DNA from: Lepidostoma basale
Lineage: Eukaryota; Arthropoda; Insecta; Trichoptera; Lepidostomatidae
Length of the DNA: 64,000 nucleotides
Reading direction: 5' to 3'
NCBI GenBank assembly: GCA_022606425.2
Contig: JAHDVF020001598.1
Span: 568,873 to 632,872 of the forward strand
Part shown: positions 20,575 through 31,740 of the stretch, piece after piece
Numbering within the stretch: position 1 is the stretch's first letter
How the letters are laid out: each line of letters opens with the position of its first letter
The notes under the pieces: model-generated
What the model was told of the DNA's origin: nothing
The model's database searches: none
The model's input: the letters and a program-made list of their open reading frames with translations, nothing else
Position numbers and translations under genes: made by a program

Positions 20575-20905
20575 ACTTACTTAGACAACCGTTGTCGTCC
20601 GCTGCTGGACATAGGCCTCCCCCATACTTCTTCACGTATTTCTGTCTTGCGCCTTTCGCATCCAATCGCCAGCAAGTCTCCTAATATCATCGGACCATCG
20701 TGTGGGGGGCCTCTGTTTCCATTATCTTTGCGGGGTCTCCACTCCACAACTCTTCTGGTCCATCTATCGTCTACCAATCTGGCAACATTTATGCTTAACT
20801 ACCCTTTCGACGACATTCTACGTATTTCTTATCCAGTCTAAGAGTCTTACATGCAGCATGGCTTTTTCGTGTTCCCTCTGTGCTACACGGAGTCTCCTTA
20901 TGGTC
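20575..20905 (-). mobile_element. RTE-H LINE 3' end
   Basis: Minus-strand remnants: KAMLHVRLLDWIRNT-like, VDDRWTRRVVEWRPRK and GGPPHDGPMILGDLLAIGC, ending in the region encoding YVKKYGGGLCPAADD-like (reverse of CTGCTGGACATAGGCCTCCC). Several shifts. A scrap of the same family lies at 35888. Confidence 0.75.
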
Positions 20906-21184
20906 GACTTGGCGTTTCAACTCTATATGTCAGTACTGGAAGTACGCTTTGATCATACAATTTGCGTTTCAGGAAGTACACATTGGTCATACATTGTGCG
21001 TTACAGTAATTAGGTTTTAATAACCTGCTGTATACAAATGCGGGAAGCAACGGAAAACTACCATATTATAAAGACCCAAGTGGCATACCAAGAACCAGCA
21101 AAAATGCTTCACTTTGCTGCAAATCAATCCCTTGGATGGAAACTAGTAAAGCGAAGATGCTCTTCTTTAAAGCCGGATAGATGG

Positions 21185-21634
21185 ATCAACAACAACAAAC
21201 CACCACGCCGTTTCGCGGAAGGGGTAGGCAGGTTAAATGGACTGCAACATTACTCGACCCTTCTACACGTCTCTAGATTCCTCCACATTCATACAATGAG
21301 TCATACACGCACATCGAATCTTCCGACTTCTAACATGGCCGAACTCAAAATTTGATTAGTTTTGTCATGCCAAGTTTTCCTCCTCGATCTCCCACGACTC
21401 AGTACTCCATTCACATCGTTAACGTATACTTTGTTAATCATTTTTCCTTCATCCATGCGTTCCATATGTCCAAACCACGCAGTCATCCTTTCCTAATTTT
21501 ATTCATAATGCTCTATATTCCTTCGTTACATCAGCATTTGAAATTCTGTCGTACATCGTTTTACACACATACGTCTAAGGGATCTCATCTCTACCGCATT
21601 TATTCTGCTCTTATCCCTCTTCTGCCAGTTCCAT
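21185..21634 (-). mobile_element. RTE-A LINE 3' end (TTG-tail subfamily)
   Basis: The tail on the minus strand is GGTTTGTTGTTGTTG (21185-21199). Coding pieces: RRKTWHDKTNQ, SRGRS, VYVNDVNGVLS, WFGHMERMDEGKMI and MRSLRRMC. One frame at 21301-21486 is still open. The truncated 5' end lies near the WNWQKR block. Confidence 0.85.
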
Positions 21635-21689
21635 ACAATATGATGGATTTACCCTGATATATCTTATTTTTTAGTCCTTAATTATAACA

Positions 21690-22058
21690 AAATAACACAA
21701 AAAATAATTCATTTTGAATTTTAATGTGCCGTGTAGATGGAAAATAAAAAATGCGGGCGTCTGCATGTCTCCCCTCGACAATGGATCTTGGGCGGGTGAA
21801 GGGCCCGAGGGGGGAGAGTGGGATTCCTCGATAAAAACAAAAGCGCAGCGTCAGTGTTCCGAGGGGGAGGGGAGGGACCAATCAGAACAGCAGGTATGCG
21901 CGGAATCCCAAAAGGGTCCTCTCGGAATATGCGTATCGAAATGGAGCCGAATCTAACGCATCGCGGTTTGGCGGTACGGCATAGCTAACTTGACGGTAAC
22001 ACAAAGCGACACGTGAAATAACTTTTTAAATTTACTGTTTATTAAACAATGATCTTCT
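21690..22058. other. unassigned, GC-rich in the middle
   Basis: Positions 21750-21920 are purine- and G-rich (GGGCCCGAGGGGGGAGAGTG) with no stops in one plus frame for 80 codons and no recognised domain. It could be unique host sequence; nothing confirms an exon. Confidence 0.35.
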
Positions 22059-22059
22059 T

Positions 22060-22640
22060 AACTAACTAACTAACTAACTAACCATCTCGCCATTTCCCCG
22101 GAGGGGTAGGCAGAGAGGATGGATCGCCACAATGCTCTGTCCTGGCATACCTCTCGGGCTTCCTCTACATTCATACATCGTACCATGCACGCACTTCGAT
22201 TATTCCGACTTCGAATATGACCGCCTTTTAGTAATTGATTAATTTGGTCATGCCATGTTTTCCTCGGTCGTCCTCGGCTTCTTTTTCCACTCACGCTGCT
22301 AGTGCACAGCTTTTTAACCATTCTACTCTCATCCATTCGTTCCATATGTCCAAACCATCTCAGGGATCCTTTTTTAATTTTATCCATGATGCAGTCATCT
22401 GCCTTATATTTCTTTCTTACTACATCGTTCAGTTATCTATCATACAACGTTTTCCCGTACATTCTTCTTAGTGATCTCTTTTCTACGGCGTTTATCCTGC
22501 TTTCATCCTTCTTTTGCCACCTCCAAGCTTCACTTCTATACATGAGGGTTGGAACTAGAACTCCATTGTGTACTGCCATCTTTGCTTCTGAGGATATATT
22601 TCTGTTTGCAGTAATGACTTTAAGTGCGCCTTTCTCTTCT
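22060..22640 (-). mobile_element. RTE-A LINE 3' end, long
   Basis: From ALKVITANRNISSEAKMAVH through MYRSEAWRWQKKDESRINAV, RRMYGKTLYD, MDKIKKGSLRWFGHMERMDE, GRPRKTWHDQINQLLKGGHI and MNVEEAREVCQDRALW to a TTAGTTAGTTAG tail at 22055-22080. One frame break lies near 22430. It closely resembles the 9.4 kb copy and joins an RTE-B copy head to head at 22640. Confidence 0.9.
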
Positions 22641-23083
22641 AAAATACCACAATGCCACAAGATTAAAGTCTTCAACCAGTGGGTCTTGACAGTCATGACG
22701 TACGGATCCGAGACGTGGACACTGACAAAAGGTCTAGTCTACAGATTCAAGGTCGCCCAACACACCACGAAAAGAGCCATGCTTGGAATAACCATGAGGG
22801 ACAGATTCAGAAACGAATTTATTAGACAACAAACCAAGGTGACTGAGGTGGCTCTGAGGATATCTGTCGGAGAACCGACAGCCGATGGGGAAGACGGGTT
22901 CTGGAGTGGAGACCGCGTACAGGATTCCGGAGAGTTGGACGTCCCCCTGCCCGCTGGACCGACGATCTGAAAATGATTGCTGAACATGGATGGATGGGAG
23001 CGGTAAAGGATAGAGGGCGGTGGCGTGCTTTGGGAGAGGCCTACGTTCAGCAGTGGATGACGGACGGCTGATGATGAACAATG
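22641..23083 (+). mobile_element. RTE-B LINE 3' end
   Basis: Plus-strand frame KIPQCHKIKVFNQWVLTVMT, YGSETWTLTKGLVYRFKVAQ, RAMLGITMRDRFRNEFIRQQ, TKVTEVALRI, then frame changes and ALGEAYVQQWMTDG-like before TGATGATGA. A deletion near 22862 removes the GGLKWRWAGHI block. Confidence 0.85.
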
Positions 23084-23455
23084 ATGTAAAACCCCACATA
23101 AATGTCTGAATTAATTTTATGATAGGCCAATAAAATCATATACCTTATTTTGCTCTGTGAGATTGGAGCATAGAAATGAATTGAAATTAAACTAGATTAA
23201 ATGTGGCCTAGATACCCTTTTGCTTTTTTTCTGGAATGGTGCATTCTCCAGTTAATGTAAGTCGAATGGTGTATGAGCGAAACTGGCGAAAGGGCGCCGC
23301 TGCGTTCTATAACAGCTTCGGGTAAGCGGCAGGTAACCTTCTATCTCTTTATTTAACTGTATGTTTGTTCATTTGTAGATGTATTAACAGTCACTGCATG
23401 TTACCTTACAATAAATAAATAAATAACTTCATATCAAATAAATAATACGAATCAA
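23084..23455. other. unassigned region
   Basis: Nothing recognised apart from a short AATA repeat near 23410-23425. Confidence 0.4.
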
Positions 23456-23458
23456 AAC

Positions 23459-23798
23459 GTCGAACCTTATATATGGAAGTGAAGCAACGAACAGCAAAAG
23501 AAGGATAAAAGTAGAACAAATGCAGTAGAAATGAGATCTCTTAGACGAATCTGTGGTAAATCTGTATATGATAGAGTGACATGTACAAATATAAGAAGTT
23601 AATGCGTTGCGAATGAAAGTGTTATGAACATCACGTAAACGACGTAAACGGAGCTAGAAATATAGAAAGGCCGAGGAAAACGTGGCACGATCGATTATTA
23701 AATGTCGGTCATGTAAGGAGTCGAAAAAATCAAAGTGCGTGCATATGACATGATGTATGAATGTAGAGGAAGCAATAGAAGTATTTCAGGACAGAACA
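23459..23798 (+). mobile_element. RTE-A LINE fragment, degraded
   Basis: CTTATATATGGAAGTGAAGC, GAAATGAGATCTCTTAGACG and GGCCGAGGAAAACGTGGCAC are recognisable; about 50 bases encoding KGSLRWFGHMERM are deleted near 23620. The 3' terminus is missing where LINE-N begins. Confidence 0.8.
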
Positions 23799-23814
23799 AA
23801 GAGATGGAGTGATG

Positions 23815-24170
23815 GATGACTCTTCACTGGCTTAAGTGTCCTGAAAGAATCCAGTATATACTATGCTGGGCGGTTTTTAGAAGCGCTTTACGAATTGGCA
23901 CAATACTAAATGTCTGATATTTGTATTACTGATAACCCTATCTTGCGGCAATCCACGCTTCGATCAGCGAACTCTTCGACAATAGGCAGATTAGTTGAGC
24001 CAAAGCGCATCCACCGGACAAATTTCAGAGATCGGGCTTTCTCGGTGGCAGGTCCGTACGATTGGAATATGCTTCCTGCACGCCTCGGATGCATTGATAA
24101 TCAGACTGATTTTAAATCTAACCTAAAAAGCCACCTTTTCAAAATATCACATAAAATATAAACAACTATA
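23815..24170 (+). mobile_element. LINE-N (CR1/L2-like) C-terminal end
   Basis: The frame 23910-24161 contains NFRDRAFSVAGPYDWNMLPA and FKSNLKSHLFKI, the DRAFSVAGP..WN.LP signature of the end of CR1/L2-type LINE ORF2. Just upstream, LHWLKCPERIQYIL matches the LHWLPV..RI.YK block of the same families. A frame shift separates them. No 3' tail was identified. Confidence 0.8.
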
Positions 24171-24199
24171 ATCTGATTGCTGGTGTCAGATACACCTCT

Positions 24200-25003
24200 C
24201 ATGACCAAAAACATCGTCAAAGTGCTCTTCAGGTCAGATTCACGAAAACGGCGCAATACAAATTAGCCTAATCATTATTATTATTATTATGGCTGGACGC
24301 CATTATCCCAGGGCAGTTCATCCTCACCAACAGGTAATACAACCCAGACCAAGAGAAAGTATAATAGAAGAAGAAGAAGCTAAAGCATCAAATCAAAACG
24401 TCCATTTAATTAGTGACTTGATAAGTGTGATCTCGTCTACAATTCCTCAGTAACTTATGTAATAAAGATCAAGGTGCTGCAATGGATATCAAGCAGTTGG
24501 CAGCTTTGTCAAGATGAGAGCCCTGGACCGCGCGGGAAGGGGGGTTGTGTTTTATTCAAAAGTTTCCCGCCTAAAGAAGAACGCCCCAGGATGACGTGGC
24601 GTTTCGGCTTTGTTTAGTGGGCCGGCGTCTCATAACCGAGAGACAGGTTGTGTTTACGGTTCGGTATAATTTTGTGAAATTATTGAAATATGCACCACAT
24701 TCGGATTGTACCGCCACAAAGCTAATGCGATCAAAGTCACCGTCATATTTCCATTAGGCAGACGCTATTGATACTGAATTGAGAGATGGGATGTGTGATT
24801 CTAGATTAGTCAGGTAGGTAGGTCTCGATACCTTCAGGGCTACAATACAATCCGTACTCTTATTATGCTCTGCCTATTTTTGAGTCTTCTTCTTCGTGTC
24901 AGTGGGAATTCGATATACAGTGGAACCCCTTTGATCCGTCACATTTGGGACTATGGTTGGAACACAAAAAGATTGGATTATCAGAAAATACAGAAAATAT
25001 GGG
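24200..25003. other. mostly unassigned region
   Basis: A GC-rich stretch at 24510-24640 has no recognised frame. At 24916, CAGTGGAACCCCTTTGATCC resembles a pogo/Tigger-type terminal repeat without a visible partner. ATTATTATT and GAAGAAGAAG runs at 24265 and 24368 may be LINE or SINE tails. Confidence 0.35.
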
Positions 25004-25006
25004 TTT

Positions 25007-25076
25007 AACTAACTAACTAAACATCACGCCATTTCCCCGGAGGGGTAGGCAGAGAGGATGGATCACCAAACGTCAC
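25007..25076 (-). mobile_element. RTE-A LINE 3'-terminal scrap
   Basis: AACTAACTAACTAAACATCA, CGCCATTTCCCCGGAGGGGT and AGGCAGAGAGGATGGATCAC. Confidence 0.7.
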
Positions 25077-25559
25077 TCTCTTTGGGGACTCTAGATCCCC
25101 CATGCGATGCAAATGCCCTAGCCAAAACAATCTGCTAATTAAAATAAAACTGACTGCGCTGATGTCCTGGTAAAGATCAAGTCCGTGTTGATTTTTTTCT
25201 CCACGTCTTGCCGTTCTCAGTGGTTCCGAGGAATCTGCGGAAGATTTTTCTTTCGAAGCAGTCTAATATCGTTTTATTGTGTGGTAAGTGGCCATATCTC
25301 CGAAGAATACGTTTAAACTGTGCCTTACATTTATATTTAAAATATTGTTTTATTTCTATGACAAGTATTTAGTAATGTTTTGATAACAAGCAGGTTCCAA
25401 TTAGTTTAAAAAGGAAAATACTCGATACATGCATACTGCCTATCCTAACATAGATTATAGAGACAACCACCCTAACAGCAAAACGTGTCCATAAACTAAA
25501 AATCACACAACGATTCATGTGAGTCTCTGAGACAAAATAAGATATGAAGCTACCAACAT

Positions 25560-25832
25560 ACTGGATCTAACTTACTTCCTATAGCCATACAACTCTTGAA
25601 GAGTTTTAGCCTCCTAGATGATTTTTCGCCAAGCTCCTCGATCCTGCGCCTTTTGCTCCCAGCAGTCCGATTCGCCCAACCTAGCCAGATCAGCCAGAAC
25701 ATTGTCCATTAGGCGTTGTCTAGGACTTCCTAGAGGTTTTACTCCAGTCGGTCTAGACGCGTACAGGGTCTTGATTGCTTTGGTCTCTTCGGATCGGCAT
25801 ACGTGCCCAATCCATGCTAGGCGAACAGTTCA
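25560..25832 (-). mobile_element. RTE-G LINE 3' end
   Basis: The minus strand reads LAWIGHVCRSEETKAIKTLY, ASRPTGVKPLGSPRQRLMDN and VLADLARLGESDC, ending in an EAKTLQELYGYRK-like C-terminus. The frame is largely open. A second family member lies at 35458-35690. Confidence 0.8.
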
Positions 25833-25837
25833 AATCA

Positions 25838-26022
25838 AATCAAATCAGTTTATTTTCTCAAAAGACATTACAAACATTTTTCATAGTTTAAGGCATCTAT
25901 TGAGAACAGGTAAAACATAAGGAATATATAATACCAGGAACGCATGAGAGATGGTTCGACATTAGGAATACAAAATACTCTCCAAAGTCAAGAGTATTTG
26001 TCTTCTGAATGTACTTTCACGA
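25838..26022 (-). mobile_element. LINE-M 3' end
   Basis: AAATCAAATCAAATCAG tail, then AGGCATCTATTGAGAACAGG, ACCAGGAACGCATGAGAGAT and TCAAGAGTATTTGTCTTCTG. It shows the unoccupied form of the site where SINE-2 sits in the 29.6 kb copy. Confidence 0.8.
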
Positions 26023-26219
26023 ATACGGTTCACACGGTGCTCGTTATAAGGGGCTGCTGGGTCATCGTACGGATTTCTTGGTTGGTCCTATGCCTCCAAA
26101 TTCCCGTTGCAACACCGGGTCTGGATCCCAGGATCATTCTAAGTATTCTATTCTCAAACAAGTAGATTGTTTGTTGTTCTTACTGGATCGTACAGGTAAA
26201 TTAATGGCAATGGACTAGC

Positions 26220-26425
26220 AAGACACTATGGACTTCTTCAGTGGAGGCCTTGGACAAAGAAAATGAGTGTCGGGAGGCCACCTAAAAGATAGACTGACGA
26301 TATTGCCCGAGTAACTGGAACGACCTGGATGCGGAAGGGACAAGACAGTGTAGAGTGAAAGAAAATGGAAGAGGCCTATATCCAGCAGTGGAGGGAAGAA
26401 GGCTGAAAAAGAAGAAGATGTATAA
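26220..26425 (+). mobile_element. RTE-C-related LINE 3' end
   Basis: Frames give KMSVGRPPKR, TDDIARVTGTTWMRKGQDSV and KKMEEAYIQQWREEG, then a GAAAAAGAAGAAG tail. Two or three shifts. Confidence 0.75.
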
Positions 26426-26429
26426 ATAT

Positions 26430-27167
26430 GTAGTGTATAAAAACACACTTTTTGTTATATTGTATTATATAATGTTATCTTTGAAATGGGCGTAGAATTT
26501 GCGTAGGTGAGTTGGTACCAAATTAGAATTAACACCCCGCCGCGCTTTGAACGTTGGCCACACTGATTATACTTCCATCTTGATTGAAAATTAATGATGC
26601 CAGCATAATTCTCATAGAATTACAGTTTACCCATCTAATAGCGGCGATACAAGACATAAAATATCATTTGGTAATTACATACTAACGTCATTTTAAACCA
26701 ATCGAATGTTTATCTTTAATCATTACTTTAATATTATTACTCTATGCCAAAATAAAATGGTGATTTCTACAATCTGTTTGCAACGAAATAATCTATGATT
26801 AATTTTAAATTGTGATTGGAATGTCATATTAGTGTATCATATTCGACGGTAGCGTATAACTAGTTTGTATGAGCATTCGAAATATAGTTTATTGAAAAAT
26901 ATAATCTTTAGAATTATTAAAAAATCGCCATTATTAAGTGGCTAAAATAGAGGCCACTGCTTTTCTTTATTTGTTTATTGTATGAGTACATATTTAATTA
27001 AAATTAAAGTTAATAAATAAACGAAGGAACTAGAAGGCATAAACGCTGATGTCAAGATTGTTATGCCGGTAGGTAGAGCAATTTGTTAAATCGTGTCACC
27101 TCGGAGTTTGACTATTTTGTGATAGTGGAGCTCACCTGAGGGAAGTACTGTCTTTATTATAATTATA
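26430..27167. other. unassigned AT-rich region
   Basis: No recognised feature in about 740 bases. Confidence 0.4.
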
Positions 27168-27429
27168 TACAGTAAAACCTCAATATAACGGACTAATTAG
27201 GGGGAGAGGGTGTCCGTTAAAGCCGAAAGTCCGGTACCTATATAAAAATGGGTTAAAATAAATCAAAACCTTTTTTTTATTTATATATTTACACTGTATT
27301 TAGATATAAATAAACAATACAAAATACAAATAAAATTCTATTTATTGTCTATGGACACAGGTCGTGAAGTGACGTTGCTGTTTGATATCGACGCGCTTGC
27401 TTTCGGTAATCCTGCTTTTAAAAAATTAA

Positions 27430-27660
27430 TCAAATTTAGTTTGCACTTTTGAACTTTCCTGTTTTTTTATAATCAACTCTCTAAAATTACGAAAATGCGT
27501 ATAATATAATTGAACTTCGTCACTGACGAATAGTCAATAAATGTTATTAGATCGTCTAGATGTGATCTTACCACTGATAACAAAATTTTTGGCAGTGTTG
27601 TTGCTTTTTCTTCGCTATCTTCACTTCCATCCTCGACATTAAGTCTCAAATTCTATGCTA
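27430..27660 (-). pseudogene. Tigger-like transposase C-terminal remnant
   Basis: The minus frame reads VEDGSEDSEEKATTLPKILL, VVRSHLDDLITFIDYSS and YIIRIFVILES: an acidic stretch followed by helices with the D..L..L..YI pattern found at the C-terminus of pogo/Tigger transposases. The call rests on position inside the inverted repeats more than on sequence. The DDE core is gone. Confidence 0.5.
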
Positions 27661-27759
27661 GACGTATGACGTGATTATCATGGCCGTTAAAAATTGTTTA
27701 CATACGGCGGCACTTGAATTTCTTTTGGGAATGCTCGGAACCAATTCTTTACAGCTTCG

Positions 27760-28146
27760 AAGAGATGGTCATCTCATTACCCATTTTTTTAAATTAATCA
27801 GGAGATATTTCGAAAACTCGGTCGTGCTAGAGGGTGTTGGTCTTTTTGTCCCTGATAGATTTCTCCGACAGCAACAGCACAGATTATTTTACCTACCGGC
27901 CACCAGAACCAATCTGCCTCTGGTGACACCGGTGCGAGGTGCGATTAGTCTGCTGAACGCGGTCTCCTCGGAGATCGACGTCTTTCATATTAGTGAAGGT
28001 ACGTTCAAGGGACAAATACTCTTGACTTTAGAAAGTATCTTGTCATCCTAATGTCGAACCATCTCTTATGTGTTCCTGGTATTATGTTGTATTTTGATAA
28101 TATTTTACCTATACCTACTCAATAGATGCATTGATTTGATTTGAAT
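27760..28146 (+). mobile_element. LINE-M 3' end, best copy
   Basis: The open frame ending at 28051 encodes SVVLEGVGLFVPDRFLRQQQ, HRLFYLPATRTNLPLVTPV, LLNAVSSEIDVFHISEG and FKGQILLTLESILSS-stop. Only the last 80 or so codons of ORF2 are present. The 3' UTR is shortened compared with the 19.5 kb copy and ends TTGATTTGATTTG. It lies inside the pogo-like element. Confidence 0.85.
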
Positions 28147-28265
28147 TTAAGCATGTATAATATTAACCGGGCGTTTTTTATTTTTTTTCATTTGATCGGA
28201 TTTTTTGGCCGTTATATCCGTTAAGTTCGTTAAATAGAGGTCCGTTATATCGAGGTTTTACTCTA

Positions 28266-28770
28266 TTCATTTTATAAAATTGTCACCTATCTCATGTTTC
28301 TCGCCTTCTTTATTATTTTATTATGTATTATTTATTATTATGAATCTCAAACTTGCATCTATTGGAAAGATAATTATGTAATGCTTTGGAAATATTTAAC
28401 CGTTTAAGTACCTACCGTGATGTTTTAAGATTAGGAACACTCACATACCGCATGTTTTTAATGTTTTATTTAAAATAGGGCTAGTGGATTTTATTAATTA
28501 CGAGTATGTAAGTTTACCTGTAAAATGATATATAAGAAATGTTCAAGTTGCATTATCGAAATTTCGTATATTTGATTTTTCTTTCAGGGTTGTCACAAGC
28601 ATAAATAAATATAATTTTTACATTTTTATAAAATAAATATTTATTGAAAGCAAACATAAAAAAATCAAAGTACGTTGTATCAGTTCTTGTCTATTATCAC
28701 TTGAAATTTAATTATTTCAAGTGATATCCTTTTGATCCTTTATATCAATCTGGTAACGTGCCTCTCTCTA
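28266..28770. other. unassigned AT-rich region with hairpin
   Basis: No gene. A perfect 13-bp-arm hairpin, TATCACTTGAAAT with its complement, lies at 28695-28726 with a 6-base loop. Confidence 0.45.
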
Positions 28771-28815
28771 CCTCACTCTCTGCCTACCCTTCCAGAGAAA
28801 CGACGTGATGGTTGG
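28770..28815 (+). mobile_element. RTE-A LINE 3' scrap
   Basis: CTCTCTGCCTACCCTTCCAG and GACGTGATGGTTGG: the last 45 bases of the family. Confidence 0.6.
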
Positions 28816-29575
28816 TAATTTAATAAATAAAACTCATGTAATATTGTTCATATCATACTGTTTATTTACAAATAGTACTTAAGTATCTAATTTATATTAA
28901 TTAGTATTCATCTGTTACGATGTTTCGCTATACAATTAAAACTAACCTAAGATTACATGTCGTATACAATGTATTTTTTACAGGAACGAGTGTGTAGCGA
29001 TGAAATATGTAACGGCGATATACCTAGAAGTATCTATGGATACAGATATTAAATGTCGAACAGTAAATATCAATGCCGTCTCGAAATTACTGTGTACCAT
29101 GCCGTAATGTTAAGTTTAAAAATGTGGGGCCGATCTGATCTGACAGCTGTCAAATGTCAATTTTTTTTTTTAAATATCGCGATTTTTTCGAAACATTGAT
29201 AAACATTTTTAACAATGATATTTGATTAATATTGTTGGTACTTTACAAATGAGGAAGATTCTACATCACATTCATTTAAAATGTTATGTAGAATCTTCTG
29301 CGTTAGGCAGCCAGAAAGATATACCAGTATGCTGAACTGGAAATCGTAAAATTTTTAAAGCATTTTCTAAAACAATATGCTTTTTTTAATTAGTAAAACA
29401 ATACTTTTAAGTAATATGTGGGTAAGGACTAATTTTTTTGCAACCCCTGCTATATTTTTGTCCGTCTTATTTCTAACTAAAAATTAAGCCTTTATTGATA
29501 TTATAAATAGTTTATGGGTAAACCCCGACAAACACAGATTGTTATTAACTTCAATAATTATAACATTCATGAATT
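28816..29575. other. unassigned region with hairpin
   Basis: AT-rich. A 13-bp inverted repeat (GAAGATTCTACAT at 29254-29266 and its complement at 29286-29298) is the only structure noted. Confidence 0.4.
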
Positions 29576-29890
29576 TAAATCAAATCAGTTTATTAACTCA
29601 AAAAACATTACAAACCGCAAAATATTTAAGGCATCTATTGAGTACTGGTAAAATATTATAAAAATACAACATAATACCAGGAACGCATTAGAGATGGTTC
29701 GACATTAGGAAGACAAGATACTTTCTAAAGTCAAGAGGGGACATGGGTTCAAGCCTGGATACGACCAGATTCCTTCTTCATAATAATGAGCTATTTTCTG
29801 CTCACATTGAAGATTGTAAAATAAATTCTAATATATTTAAAAAAAAAAGAGTATTTGTCTCCTGAATGTACCTTCACTAATATGAAACCT
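29576..29890 (-). mobile_element. LINE-M 3' end interrupted by a SINE
   Basis: AATCAAATCAGTTTATTAAC, AGGCATCTATTGAGTACTGG and CATTAGAGATGGTTCGACAT, then SINE-2 at about 29738-29850, then GAGTATTTGTCTCCTGAATG. The junctions are clear from comparison with 25985-26010. Confidence 0.8.
29738..29850 (+). mobile_element. SINE-2, short tRNA-derived, poly(A)-tailed
   Basis: It begins GGGACATGGGTTCAAGCCTG, which holds a B-box-like GGTTCAAGCC, runs about 90 bases and ends in ten A residues. AAGAG before and after is the probable target duplication. The A box is missing, so this is a 5'-truncated copy. Confidence 0.65.
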
Positions 29891-31140
29891 ACTCTATTTA
29901 GGTTAGATCGTGAAGTATTTTGATTCCATTGTGCAACGTGTCACAACGGAATATAGGTAAAAAAAATTGAATGCTTATTTAAAATATGAGTATTCTAAAC
30001 ATGTTTACCGATTATTAAATAACAAAATTATACGATATTTTATCAAGTATTTACAGTTTACCTATTCATGACTGGGTACATGACATTATGATTCCAGTGT
30101 GCTACAAAAAATTTCGCTGTGATAAAAAATTCAGTTGTAATTTCCGTTGTGCAACGTTGCAAAAAATTTGGTCCTTACCCAGATATGAAGAAACTAATTC
30201 TTTTAAAACAAAAATAAAAACGGAAAACCAAAACCAACACTAAAGGTTATTATTTATTTTATTAATTCTGATTTCTACAGTTTTGGATACACTGGATATC
30301 TAAGTGTTGATACTAATATTAGAATTAGTATGTAATCAATACAGCAGAGACACTGCATACATTTATTTCGTAATTTATCACAATTTAATTATGTAATTTG
30401 TGAAAACATTATATAATATCTACTGATTCGTTTGAATTCAATACATTTCATAAATAATTATGTACTTATCATACAATAATAGGAATACAACAACAAAAAA
30501 TATAACGTTCTAACTACTAGATCTATAATCATAGACTAAGCCATTATGGTAGTAATTTTCTGTGTTCTGTAATAATCGCCTTTATATTGCACGTTCTTGA
30601 AAGGCAGTCAATTATAAAAAGAGTTAATACTGACGACACGGAGATTCCTTCAATTCCCATAAGACTACTTTTAAAACTACAAAATGCGAAGCAAAACTTT
30701 TTAAAAGTTCTATTCAAAATATAGGAACTGCAAATGAAATGGTCTGTTTTCTAGAAGTTTCATTTTATTTAAATGCTGGACATTTGAAAGTGCCTAGTGT
30801 ACAAAATGTCAAAAATAAGTTTTTGATGCCAAATGATCTTAAACATAAAAGCCAATTGATTGAATAATAAAGTGAAATTCAAACGTCACCCTAAAGATGT
30901 CACCCGTGGTAATCGTACAGGACATATGGAACAAAAAATGTTTTGGCTTATTTTCTCTGCTTATTGTTTAAACCACTTGGCACCTTCATAATGTCCAGCC
31001 TTCTTTTTATAGAATCACATATATAAACAGCTATGCGTTTTATTCTCGCTACATTTAATATTGCTTTCTTAAAATGATACATGCCATTTCCATGAAATTT
31101 AATGAATTTCTTCTATATTCGACTTCACTTGGTATTGTGG
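29891..31140. other. unassigned AT-rich region
   Basis: No recognised genes in 1.25 kb. Near 30735, TGGTCTGTTTTCTAGAAGTT hints at a decayed PAL-1 arm. Confidence 0.4.
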
Positions 31141-31159
31141 ATTTCGAATTGAATAAATA

Positions 31160-31740
31160 GAATAATACTTTGTATTTTCACAGCACTTCGTATTTTTATT
31201 ACAGACATGTTTCGGTTTTTGTTTGGACAAAAAAACAACGTTCTTTATATTCCACATTAATTTATTATACATTATTATGAAATAAAAATATTTAAAATAT
31301 TAACGTCAGAAACGATACGGTGAGAGAAAAAACAAAGGTCACTGACATCATCCACCGGGTGGCGACTCTAAAAAGGCAGTGGCCAGGTCACGTAGCCAGA
31401 AGCACAGATGTAAAATGGACAAGAAGACTGAATAATTGGAGACCGTGGACGGCAGAGAGAAGTGCAGGGCGACCGCAACTACGGTGGAAGGATGATCTGA
31501 ACAGACACGTTGGAATAACTTGGATGCAGTCTGCACAGGACAGAGTGACATGGAAGCGAATGGAGGAGGCCTTTGTCCAGGAGTGGACGGGAATAGGCTG
31601 AAGATGAATAAATTAATATGGAACTGAAACAACATTATTTTTTCAATTCCATGAAGAAGGACCGAAACATATCTACAAATAAAAAAAGTGTTGTAAAAAT
31701 ACAAAGTGTTATTCAAATTTAATAAAACTTACAGAAAACA
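31160..31740. mobile_element. palindromic element with a LINE in its centre
   Basis: The left arm (31160-31285: TACTTTGTATTTTCACAGCA, GACATGTTTCGGTTTTTG, ATTCCACATTAATTTATTA) pairs with the right arm (31612-31725: ATAAATTAATATGGAACTG, GAAGGACCGAAACATATC, AAAATACAAAGTGTTATTC). An RTE-C LINE occupies the loop. A CATGTTTCG word near the arm centre is shared with PAL-1, but the arms differ otherwise. Confidence 0.7.
31305..31612 (+). mobile_element. RTE-C LINE 3' end, open frame
   Basis: The open frame 31320-31601 encodes REKTKVTDIIHRVATLKRQW, PGHVARSTDVKWTRRLNNW, SAGRPQLRWKDDLNRHVGIT and RVTWKRMEEAFVQEWTGIG-stop. It is the best-preserved RTE-C end; the tail is short (AAGATGAATAA). Confidence 0.9.

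Larger units (their letters stand above)
27170..28263 (-). mobile_element. pogo/Tigger-like DNA transposon with nested LINE
   Basis: The ends are CAGTAAAACCTCAATATAAC (27170) and the inverted GTTATATCGAGGTTTTACTC (to 28263), each followed by TA (27168-27169 and 28264-28265). The CAGTA start and TA duplication are typical of pogo/Tigger elements. A second inner inverted motif (CCGTTAAAG, CCGTTATATCCGTTAAG) is visible. The interior keeps only a transposase C-terminal scrap (27430-27660, minus) and a LINE-M insertion. Confidence 0.8.
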
